A stretch of 64,000 nucleotides of DNA from Thiorhodovibrio litoralis (lineage in GTDB: Bacteria > Pseudomonadota > Gammaproteobacteria > Chromatiales > Chromatiaceae), in contig NZ_CP121473.1 in assembly GCF_033954455.1 (NCBI RefSeq), positions 186,001 to 250,000 of the forward strand, written 5' to 3'. Position 1 is the stretch's first letter; every line of letters begins with the position of its first letter. Of the stretch, positions 8,742 to 15,513 are shown one piece after another. The position numbers and the translations under genes are program-made. The notes beneath the pieces were generated by a model, which was not told the DNA's origin, searched no databases, and saw nothing but the letters and a program-made list of their open reading frames with translations.

Positions 8742-8999
8742 GTGACCTCGGTGGGCGCCGCCGCCCAGCGCGAACTGGGACTGCTGTTCCTGGCGCTTAC
8801 GCAACCCGAGCGTGCGGCCCACTGGCTGCACCTGGCCGCCGCGCAAGCGGATGCCGATGCCATGCAGTGGCTCGGCAAGCTCCATGCGCGCGGCGAGTGT
8901 GTGGAGCAAGACGAGACCAAGGCCATTGAGTGGATCAAAAAAGCCGCAGAGCATGGCCATGTGATCGCGCGGCGGCAGGTGGCGGAGTTGGGGCTCTAA
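8742..8999 (+). CDS. Truncated copy of the Sel1-repeat protein
   Basis: Residues 8-85 (AQRELGLLFLALTQPERAAHWLHLAAAQ, then DAMQWLGKLHARGECVEQDETKAIEWIKKAAEHG) repeat the Sel1 half of the protein at 6285-6746, but the DNA-binding N-terminus is missing. The first few residues come from the recombination junction with the DUF4143 remnant. No ribosome site is obvious. It could be a short expressed protein but is more likely an unexpressed duplicate. Its last 60 bases and the following 40 recur at 11100-11196. Confidence 0.55.
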   Translation: MTSVGAAAQRELGLLFLALTQPERAAHWLHLAAAQADADAMQWLGKLHARGECVEQDETKAIEWIKKAAEHGHVIARRQVAELGL

Positions 9000-9044
9000 C
9001 CCGTCAAGGTTGGCGTTCGGTCAAGAAGCTGCCGCGTCAGAAAA
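8948..9044 (+). repeat. 97-base direct repeat, copy 1 (Sel1 tail plus vapC tail)
   Basis: This segment spans the last codons of the truncated Sel1 gene, its TAA, and (on the other strand) the last codons of a vapC remnant. It matches 11100-11196 base for base except for a handful of substitutions, so it marks a duplicated convergent gene boundary. Confidence 0.75.
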
Positions 9045-9403
9045 GGGATTGAGCACTGACACGCCACTGCGCTCGACATCCTTTACATTGCGGGTCACCA
9101 GGGTCAAGCCATGGACCTGCGCCGTCGCGGCCAGCAGGCCATCGATCACCGGCAGCGCATCCGGCACATTGTTGCGCGCCCAGCGCTCCGACCGACATCC
9201 CGGGCGCGATGCAAATCCTCATCACTGAGGCCCTCGGTCAATCCCGCAAGGCGGCGCTTCAAGTCGTCGTCTGTCCTGGAGGCATTGGCGGGAGGGTCAT
9301 CCATCAGCAACAGCACCCGCAGATGGGTGCCGTCCTGGATGGTTTCCGGCACGCGAATGCTGTGCTGCTCGACCGTGGCTTCTAACTCGATAGGCTTGCA
9401 TTA
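9021..9403 (-). pseudogene. Antitoxin fused to the C-terminal stump of a VapC/PIN toxin
   Basis: Read on the minus strand, frame pieces give an antitoxin (ELEATVEQHSIRVPETIQDG, THLRVLLLMDDPP, LAGLTEGLSDEDLHRARD) followed directly, in another frame, by a PIN-domain end (DALPVIDGLLAATAQVHG, LTLVTRNVKDVERSG, VSVLNPF). The start region also needs a one-base change to link ATGCAAGCC to the ELEAT frame. The first two thirds of the toxin gene, including the active-site N-terminal Asp, are deleted. It is a dead vapBC pair. Confidence 0.65.
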
Positions 9404-9485
9404 GCGCCTCCAGAAATAACCTGTTCATTTATCGCGCGATACCGCACATTTGGCTTGAGATTCGACATTGCACGCGAATTTACGC

Positions 9486-9809
9486 TTATTTTGCGATACC
9501 CAAGAACACTGCTAGACAACGATCAACCTCCACCATCGCATTCGCATCAATGCGCCCGAAGACAGCTCCGATCTTGTCGCGCCTCACCGTCACAGCTTTA
9601 TCCAGCATCACCTGTGATGGCTTTTGCAAGCCATTTTCCGGGCTAGGATCAATGGTGATGCGCAATAGCGGCGCATCAACAAGCGCGCTGGTAAGTGGCA
9701 ACAATGTGACAGTCCCGTGCTCGCTGAACTGGTCAGCTTGGATGACCAGCGCAGGTCGCGGTTTGCCGAAATCGCCCTGCATGGCGACGGTGACGAAATC
9801 GCCGCGCAT
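9486..9809 (-). CDS. MazF/PemK-family mRNA interferase toxin
   Basis: A 107-residue protein with the family marks GDFGKPRPALVIQ at the N-terminus, TVTLLPLTS in the central strand, and a conserved basic stretch ending in DKIGAVFGRID. MazF toxins cleave mRNA at short sequences. Its ATG follows the antitoxin TAA with no base in between (9810-9809), so translation is coupled. The gene is complete. Confidence 0.85.
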   Translation of the reverse strand: MRGDFVTVAMQGDFGKPRPALVIQADQFSEHGTVTLLPLTSALVDAPLLRITIDPSPENGLQKPSQVMLDKAVTVRRDKIGAVFGRIDANAMVEVDRCLAVFLGIAK

Positions 9810-10028
9810 TTACTCAACCCAAGCATCCAGACCAGCCAAGGCGTCATCCAAGAGCTGCTGCATGTCCGTGTCGGCCATGTCCGATTGGGATACAAGGCGA
9901 GACTGGCGGCGACATTCTTCGGCAAAGTCTGACCGTCGTGTATCCGGCACCCAAATTTGCACCGGACGAAGTCCAGCCCTGCGCAGTGCATCGCGGTGCT
10001 TTTGAGCTCTTGCGTTCGTGCTTGCCAT
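9810..10028 (-). CDS. MazE-family antitoxin (DUF3018)
   Basis: A 72-residue protein. The pattern QKHRDALRRAGLRPVQIWVPDTR and FAEECRRQSRLV is typical of DUF3018, annotated as the antitoxin partner of MazF-like toxins: a short basic DNA-binding N-terminus followed by an acidic tail (MADTDMQQLLDDALAGLD) that would wrap the toxin. It is the first gene of the pair. The 240 bases upstream (10029-10270) separate it from a divergently transcribed second pair and should hold both promoters. Confidence 0.8.
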   Translation of the reverse strand: MASTNARAQKHRDALRRAGLRPVQIWVPDTRRSDFAEECRRQSRLVSQSDMADTDMQQLLDDALAGLDAWVE

Positions 10029-10270
10029 GTCGGCCTTCTCGATTTGTTACATGAAACATACTCTACCCCCATATTTCATTCAAGATCGCGACCCTTGCGT
10101 TGATGCGGTTACTGCAACAGGCCATAGCCGCAGCCGAGTGATGCGGGCCGTTGGGACGGGTCGCTCTGGAAATTTGGTGTTGCGATGGACAGTTGCTTTG
10201 CAACAGTCGCCTGCCGCAAAATCTAGCCAAATCAGCTAGACAGGCCAAATCAGCTAAACAGGATTGAGCA

Positions 10271-10531
10271 ATGCCAACCTCGACATGGTCTTTACAAGAT
10301 GCCAAAAATCGCTTTAGTGCCGTGGTTGACGCGGCTTTGCTTGGCCAACCACAGTGGGTCACGCGACGCGGCAAACCCGTCAGTGTCATCCTGTCTGTCG
10401 AGGCCTACGAACGATTACGGCAGTGCGAACAGGCCACCGCCCCCTCGTTTTCTGCACTGCTGCTGCAATTGCCGCAGGATGACCAGGCGTTTGAGCGATT
10501 ATCCGTTCAACAGCGGGATGTGGAACTCTGA
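10271..10531 (+). CDS. Phd/YefM-family antitoxin
   Basis: An 86-residue protein with the family's N-terminal signature (TWSLQDAKNRFSAVVDAAL, VTRRGKPVSVILSVEAYERL), a dimeric DNA-binding fold used for autorepression. The C-terminal part should neutralise the toxin. The A of its TGA stop is also the A of the toxin ATG at 10531, so the two are translationally coupled. Confidence 0.9.
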   Translation: MPTSTWSLQDAKNRFSAVVDAALLGQPQWVTRRGKPVSVILSVEAYERLRQCEQATAPSFSALLLQLPQDDQAFERLSVQQRDVEL

Positions 10532-10947
10532 TGTATCTGCTCGACACGGTCGTGTTGTCGGAATTGCGCCGCAAGCAACGCAATCCCGGTGTGGTTGGCT
10601 GGATCTCAGCGCAGGCTTCAACCGACCTGTTCCTCAGTGTGGTGACCATCGGCGAGATCGAACGCGGTATCATGCAGCAACAAAAGCGCAATGCCGTGTT
10701 TGCGCGGGAACTCGGAAAATGGCTCGACCAGGTGCTTTCCCTTTACGCTGACCGGATTTTGCCCATTGATCGTTCGGTGGCACGGCGCTGGGGCAGGCTC
10801 TCGGCGAAGATTGGCGATGATGGAGCCGATCTCTTGATCGCGGCAACGGCACTGGAACAGGGTCTCACCGTGGTCACGCGAAATCTTTGCCACTTCGAAC
10901 CGACGGGGGTGGCGGTGTTCAACCCCTTCACTGAGTCGCACGGCTGA
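10531..10947 (+). CDS. VapC/FitB-type PIN-domain ribonuclease toxin
   Basis: A 138-residue PIN domain. It starts MYLLDTVVLSEL (catalytic Asp5), has VVTIGEIERG (Glu near 43) and GDDGADLLIAATALEQ (Asp near 98), then LTVVTRNLCHFEPTGVAVFNPF. The four acidic metal-ligand positions are in place, so it should be active. Such toxins cut tRNA or rRNA. It is immediately downstream of and coupled to a Phd-type antitoxin, the FitAB-like arrangement. Confidence 0.9.
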   Translation: MYLLDTVVLSELRRKQRNPGVVGWISAQASTDLFLSVVTIGEIERGIMQQQKRNAVFARELGKWLDQVLSLYADRILPIDRSVARRWGRLSAKIGDDGADLLIAATALEQGLTVVTRNLCHFEPTGVAVFNPFTESHG

Positions 10948-11055
10948 AGCGGCTAAGATTGGCTATCCTGCGCAGGATGATCGCGCCAGGCAGTGACAGC
11001 GATCAGACCGCTGCTTAGCCTTCTCGATACCGAAACCTGCTAGCCATTCCACTTA

Positions 11056-11151
11056 ATGGCTCTGCAAGACGATGCCAATGCGTGGATCAAGCAAGCTGCC
11101 GAGCACGGCGATGTCATCGCGCACCGGCAGGTGGAGGAGCTGGGACTCTAA
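11056..11151 (+). pseudogene. Third, short Sel1-tail fragment
   Basis: Thirty-one codons from ATG to TAA (MALQDDANAWIKQAAEHGDV, then IAHRQVEELGL) match the final Sel1 repeat of the genes at 6285 and 8742. Everything upstream of the last repeat is missing. It has no plausible function alone and marks an old duplication. Confidence 0.6.
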
Positions 11152-11196
11152 CCCGACAAGGTTGGCGTTCGGTCAAGAAGCTGCCGCGTCAGAAAA
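11100..11196 (+). repeat. 97-base direct repeat, copy 2
   Basis: The partner of 8948-9044. It includes the end of the Sel1 fragment and, on the opposite strand, the last few codons and stop of a vapC gene of which nothing more remains here. The two copies flank the MazEF-like and Phd/VapC modules, so they could have served as recombination sites for that 2-kb block. Confidence 0.75.
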
Positions 11197-11278
11197 GCGG
11201 GCGCGCGGGTGCGCTACTTTGCCACCGGCCTTGGTCGATCATTTGGCGTTTCGTAACGCATCGCGTTATGCTTTAGCC

Positions 11279-11557
11279 ATGATTAAGACGTTCCGCTGCC
11301 GGGATACAGAGACGTTGTTCTCAGGGCGGCGCATCGCGCGGTTCGTCAACATAGAACGCGCGGCGTTGCGCAAGGTCGTCCAGCTCAATCTCGCGCGTGC
11401 CATCGACGATATGCGCGGGCCTCCCGGCAATCGTCTAGAGGCCCTGAAGGGGGATCGCTCCGGACAATGGAGCGTGCGGATCAACGCGCAGTGGCGGCTG
11501 TGTTTCCGCTTTTTGGATGGCGACGCCCTGGATGTCGAAATCGTCGACTACCACTGA
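11279..11557 (+). CDS. higB: HigB/RelE-family toxin
   Basis: A 92-residue protein with the HigB core: MIKTFRCRDTETLFSG, LNLARAIDDMRGPPGNRLEALKG, GQWSVRINAQWRLCFRF and the final VEIVDYH. This matches HigB-1 type ribosome-dependent mRNA interferases. The ATG at 11279 is chosen because the preceding in-frame codons (from 11072) do not resemble the family. The antitoxin gene follows after 11 bases, giving the inverted toxin-first order typical of higBA. Confidence 0.9.
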   Translation: MIKTFRCRDTETLFSGRRIARFVNIERAALRKVVQLNLARAIDDMRGPPGNRLEALKGDRSGQWSVRINAQWRLCFRFLDGDALDVEIVDYH

Positions 11558-11568
11558 GAGGTGAACTG

Positions 11569-11877
11569 ATGAATCGGGAGCTGGCGCCGGTTTCTCCCGG
11601 CGAGATGCTGATGGAGGAGTTCCTCAAGCCGCTGGAGCTGTCGCAGTATGCACTGGCACGGGCGGTGCATGTGCCGCCGCGGCGGATCAACGAGATCGTG
11701 CATGGCAAGCGTGCGGTGACGGCGGATACTGACCTCCGTCTGTGCCGTTTCTTCGGCCTGTCGGAAGGCTGGTGGCTCCGGCTGCAAGCCGACTATGACA
11801 TTGCCCTGGCCAAGGAAAGCATGGCCGAGGAGCTCAGCGAGATCGAGCCCTTGCCACACGATCGTGAAGCCGCATGA
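11569..11877 (+). CDS. higA: HigA-family antitoxin (XRE helix-turn-helix)
   Basis: A 102-residue protein. GEMLMEEFLKPLELSQYALARAVHVPPRRINEIVHGKR is the HigA helix-turn-helix, followed by TADTDLRLCRFFGLSEGWWLRLQADYDIALA, the standard C-terminal helix set. The start at 11569 is preceded by GAGAGGTG. It should bind HigB and repress the pair's promoter. Confidence 0.92.
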   Translation: MNRELAPVSPGEMLMEEFLKPLELSQYALARAVHVPPRRINEIVHGKRAVTADTDLRLCRFFGLSEGWWLRLQADYDIALAKESMAEELSEIEPLPHDREAA

Positions 11878-12033
11878 GCCCGAGAGCAATGCTTCCAGGC
11901 GCTCGTTTCCGCCTCATTTTGAACAAATATGTCTGAACCAAATGGGATTTCGGCCCAAAACCGAAAGCACAATTGTGGTTAATATTCTTCTGTCGATTGC
12001 CACTCCCACCGCCTGCCATCCGCCTTCCGTCCA

Positions 12034-13470
12034 ATGACATCTGCCACCAAATCCAGACCGCGTGCGCTGGTTGTCGATGACGAGCCGGACATTCTTGACT
12101 TGGTGCGTATTACCCTCTCGCGCATGGGGCTTGAGGCGCGCTGCGTCGGCACCCTGGCGGCCGCGCGCGAGGCGCTGACCGAGGACAGCTTCGATTTCTG
12201 TCTCACCGACATGCGCCTGCCCGACGGCGATGGAACCGATCTGGTGCGTCACGCCAGTGCCAGCTTTCCGGACATGCCGGTGGCGATGGTCACGGCCTAC
12301 GGGAATATGGAATCTGCTGTTGCCGCGATGAAAGCCGGCGCCTTCGATTTCGTCTCCAAACCGCTCGACCTGCGGGTGTTGCGCGAGCTCACCGATGCGG
12401 CGCTGCGCGCGCGCGGCGGGGGCGCGGCCGATCCACTGGACGCGAGCAGCCCGCAGACCGCTTTGATTGGCGAGTCCCCGCAGATTCATGAGCTGCGCGC
12501 CATGATCGCCAAGCTCGCGCGCAATCAGGCGCCGGTTTTCATCAGCGGCGAGAGCGGCACCGGTAAGGAGCTGGCCGCCAGTCTGATTCATCAACTCGGG
12601 CCTCGCGCAGACCAGCCGTTCGTGCCGGTCAACTGCGGCGCCATTCCGGCTGATCTGGTCGAGAGTGAGCTCTTCGGTCACCGCAAGGGCAGCTTTACCG
12701 GAGCGATCAGCGACAAGCCGGGGCTGTTTCAGGCCGCCCATGGCGGTACCCTGTTTCTCGATGAGATCGCCGACCTGCCGCTGCCGATGCAGGTCAAACT
12801 CCTGCGTGCCATTCAGGAAAAAAGCGTTCGCCCGGTCGGTGTCGCCAAGGAGGTTCCGGTGAATGTGCGCATCATCAGCGCCAGCCATCTGGATCTGGCC
12901 GACGCGGTGGCGCGGGGCGCTTTTCGTCAAGATCTCTTTTACCGCATCAATGTGATCGACCTGCACCTGCCGCCGCTGCGCGAGCGCACAGGAGACATTC
13001 CGGTTCTGGTCGCGCACCTGCTGCCGCGCATCGCCGCGGAATCCGGCAGCCCGGCGGAAACCCTTGCCGATGACGCCATGGCTGCGCTCTGCGACTACGC
13101 CTTTCCCGGCAATGTGCGCGAGCTCGAAAATATCCTTGAGCGTGCCAGTGCCTTGTGCGAATCGAGCGTGCTGAGCGCGGTTGACCTGCGCCTGCCTGAA
13201 TTGCAGCCGGCGCGCGTCCTGGCCGAAACCCCTGCGCCTGGAAATCGGGCTATCGCGAGCGCTGCAACTGCACAAGCGCCGGGCGGCATGGCGCTGCCAG
13301 GCGCCGGGCGTAGCCTGGCTGAGCGGCTTGATGTGATTGAAAAACCACTGCTCCTTGAGGCTCTTAGCCAAGCCAATCAGGATTCCGAAGCGGCGGCCGC
13401 CCAACTCGGGATCTCCCCGCGTTCCTTAAAGCTGCGCCTTGCCCGGCTGAATCTTGCCATCGCTGAATAA
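12034..13470 (+). CDS. pilR: Sigma-54-dependent response regulator, PilR type
   Basis: A 478-residue NtrC-family regulator. The receiver domain has D15-D16, the phospho-acceptor D59 (CLTDMRLPDGDG) and K109. The AAA+ domain has Walker A GESGTGKE (172-179) and the sigma-54 contact loop GSFTGA (219-224). The C-terminal Fis-type helix-turn-helix is SEAAAAQLGISPRSLKLRL. The sequence around the receiver and the Walker A region (KLARNQAPVFISGESG) is closest in pattern to PilR, which activates pilA. The usual partner sensor gene pilS is not adjacent; the toxin-antitoxin island lies upstream, so it may have been displaced. The pilA promoter candidate at 6039-6057 is a natural target. Other NtrC-type functions cannot be excluded. 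Confidence 0.8.
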   Translation: MTSATKSRPRALVVDDEPDILDLVRITLSRMGLEARCVGTLAAAREALTEDSFDFCLTDMRLPDGDGTDLVRHASASFPDMPVAMVTAYGNMESAVAAMKAGAFDFVSKPLDLRVLRELTDAALRARGGGAADPLDASSPQTALIGESPQIHELRAMIAKLARNQAPVFISGESGTGKELAASLIHQLGPRADQPFVPVNCGAIPADLVESELFGHRKGSFTGAISDKPGLFQAAHGGTLFLDEIADLPLPMQVKLLRAIQEKSVRPVGVAKEVPVNVRIISASHLDLADAVARGAFRQDLFYRINVIDLHLPPLRERTGDIPVLVAHLLPRIAAESGSPAETLADDAMAALCDYAFPGNVRELENILERASALCESSVLSAVDLRLPELQPARVLAETPAPGNRAIASAATAQAPGGMALPGAGRSLAERLDVIEKPLLLEALSQANQDSEAAAAQLGISPRSLKLRLARLNLAIAE

Positions 13471-13557
13471 GCTGCGGCCGCGTTAAACTCGGGCGAGTCT
13501 GATTGGCGCAAGAACGGCGCATCACCCCAGGGCACCCCATCGGCTCTCTCCATACTC

Positions 13558-14922
13558 ATGGCAACCAACGCATCGCGACCTCAGCCCGAGAACCCGCCCG
13601 CCGGCCCCGTCGGTATAGACCCAAAGGACCCCTTCGTGGCCTGGTTCCGCCAATGCACGCCCTATGTGCATGCCCATCGCGATCGCACCTTCGTGATCTG
13701 CTTTGGCGGCGAGGCCATTGCCGATCCGGGCTTTCCGAATCTGGTGCACGACGTCGCGCTGCTGCACGGTTTGGGTATTCGCCTGGTGCTGGTGCATGGC
13801 GCCCGCCCGCAGATTGAGCAGCGCCTCGCCCGCCAGGGTGCCGAGATGCGCTATGTGAAGGGCCTGCGGGTCACCGACGAGGTCGCCCTGGCCTGCGTGA
13901 AAGAAGCCGCCGGCGTCGCGCGGGTGGACATCGAAGCGCTGCTGTCACTTGGGCTGGCCAACTCACCCATGGCCGGGGTACGTATTCCGGTCGCCTCCGG
14001 CAACTTCGTCACGGCGCGTCCGCTGGGTGTTCTCGACGGCGTCGACTATCAGCACACGGGCGCCGTGCGCCGGATCGACCGCAATGCTCTGCGCGAGCGT
14101 CTGGATGCCCGGGCACTGGCGCTGATCCCGCCGCTCGGCTATTCCCCGACCGGGGAGGTGTTCAACCTGAGCGCCGCTGATGTCGCCTGCTCCACCGCTG
14201 TCGCGCTCGGCGCTGACAAATTGATCTTTCTACTCGAACCCGGTGGCCTGGTGTCTTCCCTCGGCGCCCAACTGCTGCTTGCCGAGGTCGACCGATTGCT
14301 CGCCAGCACTGAGGAGCTGCCGGAAGAAACCGCCGCCGTGCTGCGCGCCAGCACCGATGCTTGCCGGCGCGGCATCCGCCGGGTGCACCTGATTGAACGC
14401 GCGCGCGATGGCGCCCTGCTGCGAGAACTCTTCACTCGCGACGGCTGCGGTACCCTGATCTCCAGCGAACCCTTTGAGGAGCTGCGCCAGGCGCGCCTGG
14501 CCGATGTGCCGGGTATCCAGGAGCTGCTCGCGCCGCTCGAGCGTAAAGGCCTGCTGGTGCAGCGCTCGCGCGAACGGCTGGAAAGCGATATTGACCAGTT
14601 TCAGGTCAGCGAGCGCGACGGTACCATTCTGTCCTGTGCTGCGCTTTTTCCCTATCCCGAGGCCGGCTTTGGCGAGTTGGCCTGTGTCGCGGTGCATCCT
14701 GAGTATCGCAGCGCTGGGCGCGGCGATCGAATGCTCGCGCACATGGAGCAGTGCGCGCGCCAGCGCGGACTCGCGGGCATCTTCGTGCTCACCACCCAGA
14801 CCGCGCACTGGTTTCGCGAACGCGGTTTTGAGCCCGCCGGTCTTGATTGCCTACCAGAAGCCAAGCGCTCAAGCTACCAGGGCAAACGCAACTCTCAAAT
14901 CTACCTCAAGAAACTCAGTTGA
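13558..14922 (+). CDS. argA: N-acetylglutamate synthase
   Basis: A 454-residue ArgA of the classical type: an N-terminal amino-acid-kinase-like domain (FVICFGGEAI, LVLVHGARPQIEQRL, LNLSAADVACSTAVALGADKLIFL) that binds arginine for feedback control, joined to a C-terminal GNAT acetyltransferase domain (FGELACVAVHPEYRSAGRGDRMLAHME, WFRERGF). It makes N-acetylglutamate from glutamate and acetyl-CoA, the first step of arginine synthesis. The length is as expected. The ATG at 13558 has only a weak ribosome site, and a start a little downstream is possible. Confidence 0.93.
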   Translation: MATNASRPQPENPPAGPVGIDPKDPFVAWFRQCTPYVHAHRDRTFVICFGGEAIADPGFPNLVHDVALLHGLGIRLVLVHGARPQIEQRLARQGAEMRYVKGLRVTDEVALACVKEAAGVARVDIEALLSLGLANSPMAGVRIPVASGNFVTARPLGVLDGVDYQHTGAVRRIDRNALRERLDARALALIPPLGYSPTGEVFNLSAADVACSTAVALGADKLIFLLEPGGLVSSLGAQLLLAEVDRLLASTEELPEETAAVLRASTDACRRGIRRVHLIERARDGALLRELFTRDGCGTLISSEPFEELRQARLADVPGIQELLAPLERKGLLVQRSRERLESDIDQFQVSERDGTILSCAALFPYPEAGFGELACVAVHPEYRSAGRGDRMLAHMEQCARQRGLAGIFVLTTQTAHWFRERGFEPAGLDCLPEAKRSSYQGKRNSQIYLKKLS

Positions 14923-14940
14923 GCCCCACCCGAAGCGCTT

Positions 14941-14962
14941 AGGCGATTGACAGAAATCGCCT
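14941..14962. terminator. Bidirectional hairpin between convergent genes
   Basis: An 8-bp inverted repeat (AGGCGATT, six-base loop, AATCGCCT) fills the short gap between argA and the convergent small gene. It could stop transcription from both sides, but there is no strong U tract. Confidence 0.5.
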
Positions 14963-15369
14963 CAGTGCCCGCTTGGCGGGCCGAACTGAATCGGGTGTTG
15001 CTTGACGTAGGGATCAGTGAAATCCAGATGGATCTCATAGCCATCGTCCTGCTCGCGGATTTTTACTTGTTTTAAGTCCGGCATCCGGGTCGCGAGCCAG
15101 GTGCACATGGCCGCCGCCAGCGCCTCGTTGTTGGTGGCAATGGACTCGGTCAGATTGGCGGCAATGAACTGGGCTTTCTGGCCCAGGTCGGGCGCGGGAA
15201 TGTGCTGACCATCGACGACCACGCCCTCCTCATCCATGCGCTCGTCCATTTTCGCCAGATAGGCGCCCTGGTAATCGGGCAGCGACTTGGCGCGGTCGTA
15301 CTCCAGTTGGGCGATGCCGTTCAGGGTCACGGCCATCATGGAGGCTTCGGATGCGGATTGTTCACTCAT
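14962..15369 (-). CDS. Conserved-looking protein of unknown function (135 residues)
   Basis: The start at 15369 is preferred over longer ones because GGAGA precedes it at the right distance and the product begins cleanly (MSEQSASEASMMAVTLNGIA). The protein is acidic and soluble, without a signal peptide or membrane segment: helical N-terminus, a central VVVDGQHIPAPDLGQKAQFIAANLTESIATNN, and a C-terminal beta-rich end (VKIREQDDGYEIHLDF). I do not recognise the family. Codon use is like its neighbours, so it is probably a real gene. It is the first gene upstream of the sucrose operon's end but runs in its own unit. Confidence 0.65.
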   Translation of the reverse strand: MSEQSASEASMMAVTLNGIAQLEYDRAKSLPDYQGAYLAKMDERMDEEGVVVDGQHIPAPDLGQKAQFIAANLTESIATNNEALAAAMCTWLATRMPDLKQVKIREQDDGYEIHLDFTDPYVKQHPIQFGPPSGH

Positions 15370-15513
15370 GTGCTGGTCTCCGTGCGAATACTCTAAAGCG
15401 GGAGGGCAGTGCTCTCGACCACCGGCGCTTAACCGGGCCGCGCTGAGCGGAGATTTCGCCAGGATCGGTGAGATGGCCAGGAGCGGGTGAATTACCATTA
15501 CTGCAAAGAGGGT

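Noticed and set aside
11914..13404. A 496-codon minus-strand open frame
   Set aside because: It is fully antisense to the PilR gene, which has all family motifs; the long frame results from high third-position G+C.
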